A stretch of 64,000 nt of DNA from Pagrus major (Eukaryota > Chordata > Actinopteri > Spariformes > Sparidae), in contig NC_133223.1 in the NCBI RefSeq assembly GCF_040436345.1, forward strand, positions 17,461,113 to 17,525,112, read 5' to 3'. The notes below the pieces were generated by a model. The model saw nothing but the letters and a program-made list of their open reading frames with translations, had not been told where the DNA came from and ran no database searches. Of the stretch, positions 36,061-48,478 are shown one piece after another (position 1 is the first letter of the stretch; every line of letters begins with the position of its first letter). Made by a program: the position numbers and the translations under genes.

Positions 36061-37324
36061 AAGGGCTGGCAGCTCAGTAGGGCCTTCAGTGAGCCAAGTG
36101 AGGGCTAAAATACAACATTATTGTGACTAAAATCACGATATGTAAGTCCTTTTGTTCCTCCTAATGGTTTAAAGCAGGAACTTAAAGCCACAACTGTGAG
36201 ATTACACTCCAACACAGCTCAGGCTTGTTCTTAAAACATATTGTCCCCACATTTAAATCTGGTGCAGCTCAGTATTTACAACTGACATACCAGCTGTTAC
36301 ATCAAAACATTCATATCAATCAAATCTCATCAAATAAGAAAACATATAAGCACTCCACATCTTCAAATCCTCCTCATTGTAGGATTTTTCTTATCTGTTC
36401 AGCGAGTGTTTTTCTTGTCCGAAATGTAAGACATGAACTGCAGCCTGATGAGATTTATGCCACCATTATGCTTCTAAAGCAGGCTCTGCTCTGTTTGTCT
36501 CAAATCATTGCCTCTGTTCAAATGTTACTTTCATATATTACATGACATTAATTCAACTATAGCTCATTAAGACAGAATGAAATGGTTAAATTAACTTATC
36601 AACCCATAATGATGATGAATGAGGTATTAATTCAGATACAAGCTGGGCAATTTGCAATTTTGCGCGTTTTGATGGTTCTCAAATAACATTTAATAGAACG
36701 GGTCATCCCCTCAATCAATTACATGAGCGTATGAGTCGGTCGTATGGAAAATCCTTTTTTCATGCATATGTATTGAAATGTGTTACCAATTATCCTTGGA
36801 AATTGCTTTTATTGGTGTAAAGACTAATTCTTTCCAGCAGTCCTAAGCTCTGGATGCGGTTAAGGTGGTACAATAAACTGCTATTCTTCTGACTTGTTCT
36901 TGAAACACAGCCTGAGACACCTTTATTAGGAACAAATGTATTGTTTTCACATCATGTTTGAGAAATCTTAAGAGTAAAATATATTTGAGAGAAGTACATT
37001 TGAAATATAATATTATTTTAGCTCATTTTAACTGTTTCTAGTTACATCTCACGTCAACATTACATACAGTTTGTTATTTTTTGTGAAGAATGCGTTTGAA
37101 CTGGGAAAATGTGCAGTCACTGGGGCAACTGGAGTGTCACTTAAAGGGCGGCTACACTTGAACATACAAAAAAAAGCTGAAAGAGCAGCTGAAAAACATC
37201 AAATCATCAAGTTGTCATCAAGTTTCAAATGGCAGTAAAATTGTGCACATACAGGATCTGTGCTTAATGTAAAAAACACAATAATATATGGTTTTACATG
37301 CTGCCTTGATACATGTGTATTTTA

Positions 37325-37755
37325 TGGATGGACCCATTTTCGGCTTGGCTGATTATCGCGGCCAATATTTAGCATTTTTCCGATTATCGGTATCAGGGAT
37401 TTTTCTGTTAGATTGCCAATAAAGTACACTAATTTAAAAATGTGCTACTTTGGCTCTGATGCAACATCCTCTAACACAACACTATCTGATTGTTGATGAA
37501 CACATCACAATGAACAGCCTATAAACAATAAGATAATATGAATCTGCAAAGTAACTAGTAACTAAATGTATCAAAAAATGTAGTGGAGAGGAAGTATAAA
37601 GTAGCAGAAAAAGGAAAGTACGTCAAAATTGTACTAAAGAATAGTACTTGACATACATTTTTACTGCAAGTTAATGTCGTTTCCTAATATTAGTTACCTG
37701 TTTCCTTGATTTCTAATGATTTTTATCGATATCGGCCCTGGAAAAGATGTATCGG
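37325..37755. mobile_element. hAT-like composite repeat, copy A
   Basis: Begins near GGACCCATTTTCGGCTTGG and ends near ATCGGTTGACCCCTAAT, with CGATTATCGGTATCAGGGAT and TATCGATATCGGCCCTGG terminal regions. An internal part carries AAGTAACTAGTAACTAA. It matches 47345-47855 in the opposite orientation along its length. Confidence 0.65.
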
Positions 37756-38094
37756 TTGACCCCTAATTTATATATACTTTATTTTTTACATAATTACATT
37801 GGAAGACACACACAGGAGATGTTAGTCATACAGTGTTACACTTTCCATGACATTCATTCCTGTTTCACAATTACACTTACCATATCAGTTGTCAGACTCT
37901 TCGTTAGCCAGGTTTGTAACCCATTAAGACCAATACTCTTCTCCCTTTTCTGTCTGTAATCTTAAATCGGATGTCACATCTTCCATACTGTATATGTTGT
38001 TTTACATGCCTGACCAATTGTAAAACCATATTTTCCAGGTCCCAGGATTATTCTTAGTGTCATTGAGATTCACTGTGCCCTATTGTCATTGGAA

Positions 38095-38474
38095 TTAAAG
38101 GCACACTATGTAGTTTTGGAAAAGAAATTCAGACACTCAAAAAGGTAATATTTACAATATCGATAAGGTAATAATACCAACTTAGAAATATCTATTATTT
38201 CCACAACTGAATAAACAAGCTGTTCTCAGAGGAAAATAAGGTCCACAGAACACTGTTTGAAGCTAGATTGGTGGCAGGGTCCGCCACATATAAACAAAGT
38301 AAAACAGTATGAAACTGTGTTGTCCTTTAAGGTCAGTTTGTTTATTCAGTTTATTCAGTCATGAAAACAAAGACAGTTTATGTATCTAGTTTGTTTAAGC
38401 GTGAAAATCAGTCAATGAAGATCTTTCTCTTCTGATAAAAATGTCTTCCCAAAAACTACATAATGCACCTTTAA
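38095..38474. mobile_element. TTAA miniature transposon
   Basis: TTAA at 38095-38098 and 38471-38474. The ends are inverted: AGGCACACTATGTAGTTTTG at left and, reversed from the right, AGGTGCATTATGTAGTTTTT. 380 bases, no ORF. TTAA target choice suggests a piggyBac-type origin. Confidence 0.8.
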
Positions 38475-40261
38475 ATGACACGGTGCTCTATGGGAATTCC
38501 TGACAAAATCCCAAATCCCACTGGAAATTCCTAAAATCTAAACATACCATTATTGGTTGTCTCAGAGTGATTTTTGGTTTTAATTCATTTTAATTTCAGA
38601 ATCATCATCACTGTTTTTCCACTATACTCTTATTTTCAGACAGCGTTTGCCAGTACAAATAAATGTCACTTCTATGGTTCGTTTCATTACAGTCATTATG
38701 TTGTGGACCCGTCTCTGGTGTAATTCTTTAATGAGTCTGGCTCCCAAGAGGGTTCTTATTTTACATTTTTTAGTTTGACACAATATGTAGAAGTGAAGCC
38801 TTGAATTATTTAAGGCTCATGTAAAAGACAAGTAAGATTATTTCTCCAGACTAAAATAAGAAAGGATCCTGACCTCACCGAAGCGTGTGGCTAGACGTTT
38901 GTCTAAATCAATGTTCTCAACAGTGAACACGTTTATAGAGGCGGATAGGCTCAAACAAGTGTGCAGTTACTTTTTTTTCCCCACAAGATGCTGTGAGGAT
39001 ACCTCTCCCCAGTGACCACTTCACTTCAACGTTTCGACTTCCCTGTTATCTGAAGATTTTGAAGTTAAAATGGAGAGAGTGCTTCAAAGTGACAAACAGT
39101 GACAAAGTGATCTCCTGTTGCATGTCTAATATCATTTCTTACGTTTCGACTTAACAATGGCTTTTCAAATGTAACTGATCTGTCCCTACAACTACCGTGA
39201 GTACAGAACCACAAAGCAAACAAGCAACAAAAAAAAAGTTATATAATAATTAAACATTAAAAAAGTGTTTTGAGGTGAGCAGAGAAGGGCTTTGACTGTC
39301 AAGTTTGTATATCATATGATGAATACAAAAAATGACTATTGTGTATAATTACTTTGTATCAGCTTCACTGTTTCCATGTATTGAACCTTTCATACGTTTA
39401 AGTGTATTATAAATATCTTAAAATCGTATTTATATCATTGGTCCCTATCAAGAGTTTCCTAAAACCGGTCACACAGGATCATACTGTAGTACATGACCAC
39501 AGTATGTGCACAGAATAGGGGCCATCCTATTTCATTTGCTACGGAAGCCCTAAACGGTCATGTGTCAAACAAATTATTCATAACCAGTTGAATCTTATTT
39601 ATTATCCTTGAAAATCACAAGTTATTTATGTCATTATCTCGGACTAACAAATCTGACATTTTCAGCTTAAATCAGCAACTACACTTGTCAGGACACCATC
39701 TACAGTATGCATGCTGGCATGTCCCTGTCGATCTAAAAAGCATTAAGGTATAAGCATTAAGAGGGAATGACCTTTTGTTTTTTCATGATAACGGGTTATT
39801 TATCTCTTTATATCGGGAAATCAAAGAAAATTTTACTTGTCATCCCGGGAAAATGTAGGAAATAATATGTTTGATCCATGACCATTTATGCCTTCCCCAT
39901 GAAAGATTAATATACTAAGTAAAAAAGATTTGAGTGAGGATGAAAGATTGCCATGCTGTCATCCCCTAAATATCATACCTGGTTGTTAGTACAAACAGAC
40001 TGAAATGATCGAAGTTCATGTTCAGTGGCAAAGCAGAAAGTTAAAGTGACATTTGAATAAAGCTAAAGAGAAGAACCGGTTGGGATGGAGGGAGATCAGA
40101 GATAGTGCTCTTACGTGGCACTCACCAAAAGTTTTTAACTGTCAAATCATTCCCATATGTTTGAAAGGTAGCTCTTAAAAATTGGTTGTTCTCCCCTTCA
40201 TAACAGACAGTGAATGTATTCAAGTTGCACTGTCTGATATCATTGCGTTGTTTGTTTTTTA

Positions 40262-40400
40262 TTAATGTTGCTCCAGGACCATCATTGAAACTGACCAATC
40301 ATGTGTTTGTAATGTCATAGCTTAGAAACTTGCAGAAAAAAAGACACGGAAAATACACACATGGGAGAAGTTATCCATTCAAACACCTGTTTAACACTGA
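40262..40400. repeat. Dispersed repeat, copy 2
   Basis: Matches 15585-15725: ATGTTGCTCCAGGACCATCA, an AATCATG block and CATGGGAGAAGTTATC. Less CpG-rich than copy 1. Confidence 0.6.
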
Positions 40401-41229
40401 AAGAACAGATTTGTTCCCAGGCTATCTAGTGCCATCAACAGGTAAAAAATGTAATGTAGTTTAGGACCAAATGGTTGCAAAACATCTGACTTTCACATCA
40501 ATCTCAGCTGTACATTGTGTGTAGTGCTAACTGATAAATGGTACTAAGATGATGAACAGAAAATTGTGTCTTGCACTTTGCACACTGTTACAAAATCAAA
40601 ATGAGCATAACATCCTGATGTACTTGTAGCCATCCCTCTGACTGTGATGTCTTTGGTCAGATAAATTCTGTCAATGCCTAAACAAGTGAGGCCAAACAGT
40701 GATCAAGGCCACACATTGATGTCTGTCCTGAACAAGTTTTGTTAAATAAAAATGTCAATTGCCCAATTCTTGCATTGTTATCTTTTGTGATGATATGAGT
40801 CAACAAATTAGCTTTATCTGGGCAAGTTTATACATTTTATTATACACATGTAGTATTATATTGCCAGCTATATTGTTGAATAAAATATAACCATATTGGA
40901 ATAAATATTTGAATGAAATACTGAAAACTAAACAAAAAATCACTGCAACTGATCACATTGTTAAACATCACATAGTCCAATTTGCAAACATTGCTCACAG
41001 TGGCCCACTACAAGTAGAAAAAATGTGATTTTAAATAATATTCATGAACTGGACTTCATTATTGAACTTTGTTGAACCAGTATAGCAACATATCTGAAGA
41101 ATGAATTAGGTCATTTATTTATTTCAATAAAGCTCAACAGGCTGACCTGAATCAAGAACACTGTGGCTATGTTATATATAAACCAGATGTCCTGCAAGCA
41201 GTATTTGAAGTACGTTGTAATCATTTTTA

Positions 41230-41590
41230 GCAATAAACTATAAAGGTTTTGACCAACACACCACCCATATTCACAAACACTGCCAGACTCTGTCATTGGT
41301 AAACTCAAAGCTGTCTCTGTTGCTTTCCAACATCTATTTCTGCTCAATAAAACCATCATTCAGCCCATAATACTCTACTGTTCACCATGTATCCTTAACA
41401 TTTAATCCATCTTCATCAGGGACATACTGCTCTGTCTTTTACACACTACCTCGAAAATCACTGGCCTGCTCACCTCCGACCTCTCAGATCTCAACAACAG
41501 AGCCATCGCATGCAGCACTGACCATAGCAAACACCCACCAACCCAATTAACACATACATTCTATGAAGAAGTACATTAAGGTTCGAGTAA
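41230..41590 (+). mobile_element. LINE reverse-transcriptase C-terminal remnant
   Basis: Imperfect reading gives a tract like SIKPSFSPIILYCSPC followed by ITGLLTSDLSDLNNRAIACS and DHSKHPPTQLTH. This is the layout of a fish LINE ORF2 end (QSVLTYS..., then an IIG...L...DL...R block, then ADPSHP). Stops and shifts show it is dead. Confidence 0.55.
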
Positions 41591-44500
41591 TGTCTCTCCT
41601 GTTTTAGCAGCTCTTAATACTCTACAACACTGATGACAAGGACACACAGCTTTTTGCTTATTTATGTTGTATATGTGCGCGTATGTGTAGATGGGTTAGG
41701 TGTGTGGATGCATCTGCACCATGTTGACTAAGTTCCATAGTTGGCATATTCAGCTTTAACAGATGATGAACAATAATGTACCATGTTTATGAAGAATGAA
41801 TCCACCTACCTGTAACACCCCGAGTTTATGCCTCGCTGTCATTATTCACCACTTGTTGTGACTTCCTCATTAGTCCTGTTCATTTGATGGATTTACATAC
41901 CGGTGAATGATAACCACCTGAACACAAATACCTGGCAAGTAATTTTTTCTGAATTCACAAGGTAATGAGGACTACACAAATGCACAAATGAATACTAAGA
42001 ATATATCAGTTGGGTTCTTTAAGCTTGGGCAAAAGAAAGCTGTATTTCACAGGACTCATAGGAAAAAGACACCTTTGTTGACCAGTTATGACCCATCTTG
42101 AAATGCATAGTTCAAAGGTAACGGCACCTAAACCAGGACACTGCTGGTTCTCTTTGTGTACTCACCTTTATGCTGCCATTTCAGACGTGGGTGCATTTGG
42201 TTCCACATCAGCACATCGTCCTTCCTTGACATCCACTCTTCAGTGAGTGCCCGAGTGATGAACTTCACATAGTAGAAGTAGTGAACCCTTTCTTGTCCTC
42301 GGCAAGGAAACCGGGGCAAGGGGTCGACCAACGACGAAATCAACCAGCCTGCACAGCCAATGAAAGGAAGTACCTTCAGTTTGAGCAGATGAAAGCATGG
42401 ATTCCTTAAAGCAAACACACAAAAATGTGTATTAAAAGGACTGACAGTGTAGTTAGCAATGGAGGTCCAACAAGCTAACAGTGTTTAGCTACAGCCACTT
42501 GCTATGACATCAGTGAGGCTATAGAATACGACTAGCTTGCTAGCCTCTCTACAGTATACAATATCTCAGAGCTTATCTTATAGCCTGGGTCAGAATAGCC
42601 ATGAGTATCACAGCCAATTATGTTCAAATATTGCCGGAAAAATAACACAAACAAACATCTCTGTAACCACTAGCTTCAGGAAAAACTACAAATGTAGCTG
42701 CTGCTCAAACATGGTAGAACCAGGAAGTATAAACAGACCTTAGATCCTCTGCTGACCTTTATGCATGAGGACCAGAGAGTCAGTGAGGTAAGACAAGGTA
42801 AGACAATACTTTGATATTGCAGCACAGCAGTTGAGCCTGCTTATGGTAACAGGCTCAACTGCTCTTGTTAAATACTGTTTGTAGGACTGACTGCCATGGC
42901 TGCCAAGAGGTGCAACCAGAAACAATTGTTTCTCATGGAAACAAGTCCACACCGAGATGCCACTCCTGCCCACTGATGCCCTGCAAGTTTTACTACTTTG
43001 CATGCCAACTGACTCAATCACTCTCCTGCAGTGCTTCACTGTGTTTTAGCCATGAATTGTGTATATCCAAGACCTCTTACACTCTGTAAGGTCATCAAGT
43101 TGCTTTAAGATTGATTTTTACTTTGCATGTCAGGGTGATGCAGAGACCATGTACAAGGCTATATTCTGTAGCTCTGCCAAGGAACTGCCAGAGCTTATAC
43201 TTCCATCTCCTCAACACAACACATTGGGGGACATGTACATCATATGGAGTCCACAGAGAATCTAAGTGGTTGAATTGTGCTGTTAACATGTCTCCGATCC
43301 TGGTTGCATTAACACAAAGTTATACAGTAGAAGTATACTGTATCAGTGTTGAAGAATACTGGGATTGTCATTCAAATACATGTTTGAAATCTGTAAGCTG
43401 ATTGTATGTTAGTGCTTTTGTGTGAATGGATATGTTGTATGAATTTCCCTGGTTGTACTTGTGTCTCTTGCATAAAAGATCTCAATAAGATTACCTGATT
43501 AAATAAAGGCTATATATAAATCTGGGCTTGATGGTGGCTTACTGAGAGAGATACCATGTAATTGAAATGTCCCTGCTTTGATCCCACAGTTGTTGCATGT
43601 CATAGCCCTCTCCTGCAATGCTTCCTGTCTGATAATATCAGACAGGAAAAAACAAATAGCGGTAGAAAATGCCCAACTGTCATGACTGACCTAGACAGCC
43701 AACTAAAAGTTTCAATCCTGCAGTGTATGTGAACACGGGCCATGTCGTTTTTTCATGATCAAGACAGACTGCCCATGACTGACAGATCTCCGCACATATT
43801 TCCTAGTCCAGCCTTTGACATTGCCAAAGAGACATCATTTCGTTACTGTCAGCCAAGTTTTTTGTTAACTTTTGGCATCATGCATCTGGGACTGGGGAGG
43901 TCAGAAGTTAGGAATTTCAAATAGGAAATGTCAACCGCACATTGAGCCTCTTCCTTTAGCACTAACATGAGGTTAACAGATGTGTTTTTGACTTTTGGAT
44001 GGATTGCCATCAAATTGGGTCCAGACATAATGACAAAAATGAGGATTCAGCAGTCTGAGGTAGTCAAATATAATTGTTTTTTTTCCAAAGTTACAGTCTG
44101 TTTAGTGCCAAAATGTGTGTATTAAACATAAATGTTCACTTTCAGTCGACATAGGCATGAGGGTATTATTTTAAGACAGAAAATGTGAACCTGTCCTTTA
44201 ACTGCTGTTGTTTGTCCATGATGACCAATGGCTGCCAGCAAGACAATTAAGTTAATATTGACAGGATTCATTTTATTTATCATTGTCCACACATATGGAA
44301 AAAAAGGGGGAAAAAATCGAGGTAAAAGGTAAAAAAAATACTTTTTTTGATGCATTAGACTATTGTTTTAGAGGCAATGTACACCAGAGCTCGCAGTCCC
44401 TGTTTTGAGATAGAACCTGTTCAGATTACTAACATGCGATTATGGAAGAGAGTCTTTCCTTTCTAAACTAGTCAAAAATGGTGGTTTATCTGGTTTATCT

Positions 44501-45454
44501 TCCAAAGGTGCTGATTTCCTCTGTAATTCTTGAAACCAAAGAGTTTTTTAATGTTTGTCCAAATGTAAGAAGTCCTTAGAATAGTTTTTTTCTGTCTGCA
44601 GTGAGCTAATAACAAAGTGATATCCAAGTATTTTTTCTTAAATAGAAAAAGTATTATGTTTAACTGTTGTTAAAGCAAATCATTTAATTCTCAGTGAAGA
44701 TGTTGGAACATGTTCTCTTTTCTGTTTCCATTTTTCAGTCCATTTTTGCTCATATGTTTTCACCAAATAATGGGCTTCTTGTGATCCTCTCAAGCTCTTA
44801 TGAGTACCCTCCGGCCAGCGCTGTGCTCTCATACTCACTAATGAATCTCACTGTTTAAGTTATATTTGCAATTTTATGTATTAAACCCACAAATCTAAAC
44901 ATCAACTGGGAAATTATGCCTACTGGCATTTTACAGCAATACAAAAAAATGTGCTGGCTTGGCCTAGAATAGAGAATGTGTGAAAAGAGTGTGTACCACT
45001 CCAAAAAACTTCAGGTTCTGGATCACAGAACAAACTGGAGACAAAAGTCATATTACATTCATTTGGCACTTTCATCCAACGTAATTTACATTTTTCGCAG
45101 TTCTATGCTATGAGAGCAATTTGAGGTTCAGTGGCTTGTGCAATGATCCAGAAAATGGCCAATCAATGGTCAACCAATGGTGCTTCAGCTAGTACTGACA
45201 TGATTGGCTTATATAAAGAAAATAATATTATCACAATAACAGCAGAATTCCATTCAATATCAATAACATTTCACACTATCTGTTATTGCATGTCAGATTA
45301 GCTCATTTCACTGATCTGCACCATGTGAATCAAGTCCAACTAGACCTCCCAGCTGTAACTTAAACAGTCACTTTGGGAGAAATGACATATAATAATTCAT
45401 GTACTTTGGTAAGTTGCTCAACTGTAATACTTACCTTGGTTTACTTTTGATACC

Positions 45455-45976
45455 TTAAAGGATAAGTTCACTCAAAAGAAAAAACAAAATCCAGTCATTA
45501 TCTACTCACCCAAGTTTCGTAGTCCACAAACATTTTTGGAGCTTCACAGCAAAACAGCATTAAAGCATTTTTCTAATCAACCGAAGTAGATGGGGACTTG
45601 TTTTAAAATGTAAAAAATAATAAAACAACAACAACAAAAAAACTTAAATGGCTCCATACAGCTAGTCAGGCATAATACAAGTTTCCGAAAGCCCCGAGAT
45701 CCCAAATAGGTTTGAAAAAACTTTTATTTACAACCGTTTTTCAGTTGAAACCTTCACTGTAGCTGCTTAGTTAAAAGCATATCCCGTCTGAGGTGGGTGC
45801 ATGAGCTTGTCAAGAGCGACAATGCCTTTCTTTTTTCCTTTTCTTTTCTTCTTTTACATTTTTAAGCCAACTACTTCAGTTCAATGTTCAGTTCAGTTTT
45901 TTTGTGAAGTACAAAAACAAGTGAGGGTGAGGCGATAATGACTACATTTTCATTTTTGGGTGAATTTACCCTGTAA
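45455..45976. mobile_element. TTAA miniature foldback transposon
   Basis: The left end TTAAAGGATAAGTTCACTCA matches the reversed right end TTACAGGGTAAATTCACCCA, and both continue into GTCATTATC-CTCACCC. 522 bases without coding capacity. Partial relative at 23205. Confidence 0.75.
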
Positions 45977-46379
45977 GTCGATTCTTATACCTATTTTTGA
46001 TTAAGTAAAAACTTGAATGCAACACCTACTTACTAGTTTTACAAAACTAAAAGATCTGGGTACTTCCTCCACTTCTGCTCTGCTGCTATTCTATTAATAC
46101 ACCTACAGCAACAACAACAACCACTTCCACTTGTTCCACCACCAGTAGTGGCCCAGCTAAGTGTTTCATAACCACCAGCAAGAACAGTGGCAGACATCAT
46201 CAAAACAAGTGAATCGCAAAGTTGTCACTCTGACACTATCACGTTGTCCTTGGGATAACTTGCTGTTGACTTAGTGTGCATGAAACGTGATAGCACCAAC
46301 ATGTAGTCGGTCCCCTCAGGCACAGACAGGCAGATACCTGTTGAAGGCCCAGCACCGCTCATGCTCCATGCTGCTCTGT

Positions 46380-46481
46380 CAGTGGACACTCCCCCATCTT
46401 GGCTCACACACCCTCCGTCTGAAGACAAGCTGACTGCAGTCCTGCCACAGGCTGCTGAAACTGGGACAACTCCGCCGCCAA
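46380..46481 (+). other. lnpk: Possible lnpk untranslated first exon
   Basis: GC-richer DNA ending CCGCCGCCAAG/GTAAAT, a good donor, 2.1 kb before the coding start. Lunapark genes commonly have an untranslated first exon. The start of this exon is not defined by the sequence. Assignment is inferred. Confidence 0.4.
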
Positions 46482-47128
46482 GGTAAATACACCCCTGTAG
46501 GCTATTTCACAACACTTGGCAGTCGTTCATTCACTTTACAGCCACATTATTCGGCCTATCTTGCAAACGCAATGCCGCGGTGAATGTTTAATAAGTTAGC
46601 TACGGCTGCTGTTTGTTATCGTGATGGACTGCGGGCTGCATTAGCATTAACAGCTAGCCATGATAAGCTAGTTGTGCGGCGATGCTAACGCTAATGATTT
46701 ACTCCTCTGATGTATTAACTGGGTTAAGAAGTTACTTAGGAAACGTTAGCTGCAAATAGCGACATGGCACACCTCCCCTGCGATTTAGCCTTTGCTGTGA
46801 GGTTACCGCTGACTTCAGGCAACGCTTTTATTAAGTGACATTGACTCCGAAAACATAGAGGGAAGTTATAAGTTAGCAACAGTGTCGTGAGTTCACCGGT
46901 AGGAGTTTTAAAGATGGTGTTTTACTCTGGTGTCCATGTCTCATCTGTGATACTCAGTTAAATTAGGCGAGCTATAATGTGCAGTCCTCAGAGAGTTCAG
47001 CTGGAGTTGTGTAACTTACGTAGCATGTGGCAACCTTATCTAATGTTTAAATTACTGATGTATGTTGTACGCAAACGTGTCTGAAATACGTCTTTCTACT
47101 ACAGCAGCACCGCAATAACTCATCATCA

Positions 47129-47344
47129 GTGGTGGAATGTAACGAAGTACATTTACTCGAGTACTATATCTAAGTACACATTCGGGGTACTTGTACTTAA
47201 CTTGAGTATTTCCATTATGTTCAGCTGAATTCTTCTATTCCCTTACATCTCAGAGGCACTTTTTACTCCACTACATTTGTCTGACAGCTTTAGTTACTAG
47301 TTACCAGTTACTTCAGGTTACAGTTTTTATACTCTTCCTGTGCA
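47129..47344. mobile_element. hAT/Tol2-like fragment in lnpk intron 1
   Basis: CAGTGGTGGAATGTAACGAA followed by GTACATTTACTCGAGTACT has the look of the fish hAT (Tol2-type) inverted terminus. Truncated. Confidence 0.55.
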
Positions 47345-47855
47345 GTGAAAACTAGGAGTCGACTGATGGGGCTTTTGCAGTGCCGATACCGATTATTAGG
47401 AATCAAGGAGACTGAAAACAGATATTTGGGACCGATATTTATTTGCATTAATAACGAAAATCTTGAACCTCAATACAATTTACTCAAGTGCTGTACTCTT
47501 AAGTACAATTTTGAGATACTTTACTTGAGTATATCCATTTTCTACTACTTTATAGTTCCTCCCCACTACATTTATTTCATAAGGTTAGTTACTAGTTACT
47601 TTGCAGACTCAAATTATTTTGTTGTTTATGGGCTATTAATTGTGATCTGTTACCAATCAGATATTGTTGTGTGTGGAACATTGTGTGAGAAGATGTTGAA
47701 TTAGAGCAAAAGTAGCCCATTTTAAATTAGTTTTAATAGAAAAAAAATCACTGATACAGATAATTGAAAAATGCTGAATATCGTATTATCATAATAATGT
47801 AATCAGCCAGGGCCGACAATTGGTCCACCCCGAAAACCAGGTATCTCAAATGTGT
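47345..47855. mobile_element. hAT-like composite repeat, copy B (inverted relative to copy A)
   Basis: From GGAGTCGACTGATGGGGC to GGTCCACCCCGAAAACC. Its reverse complement matches 37325-37755 block by block, including ATCTGATTG, AAGTAACTAGTAACTA and ATTGTACTTAAGAGTA-like segments. Lies in the probable first intron of lnpk. Confidence 0.65.
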
Positions 47856-48478
47856 TGATTTTGAATGTTTGTGATGAACTAAAGGATCAAATGTTCTTAT
47901 ATGGGTGAAGAAAATTCTCCGGCTTCTTAAGCTAAATAAACTATTTAAAGCCCTCTTGGATTAGCTGGTAAATTCATCGCCACAAAGCTGAAAACAGGCT
48001 GTTTTTTCTGAGCTCATGAAAGTTTACTTTTCAGAGATCCATGGTTCTCACAGGACAGCGATGCTACAAACATGTGATGACCTTATAGAATATGATGCAT
48101 TGCTGTAGATTAAACTACTTAACAGTATATAAAGTAGTTAAAATGAGCTCAGTCTTTGCAACCATAATATTAATCCTAAAACATTTTTATACATATTGAT
48201 AGAACACTGATAGGGACCTTTTTTTCTGCATTGTATTGTGTTATACTGAAAGATATTTCAGCTATTTTGTCCCTCATTTGCCATCATATAAATAATAGTA
48301 GCCTACATATTAAAAATGCAAGAATATAATATTAAGGATATCAGTATAGTTTATTATAATTTATCAGCCTCACAAACAAAAAACCTCTTAAAAATAGTTT
48401 TATCAAATCATCGTCATCATATATCTAAAATAAAGTGCAAATTGAGTGTCTATTCAAGCCAGTTACTGTTGTTAACAG

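Larger units (their letters stand above)
36061..46380. other. Spacer between evx2 and lnpk
   Basis: About 10 kb without a convincing gene. It holds four repeats listed separately (37325, 38095, 40262, 45455) and a LINE remnant (41230), with otherwise AT-rich single-copy sequence. A 96-codon minus-strand ORF at 42128-42418 is unexplained. Confidence 0.45.
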
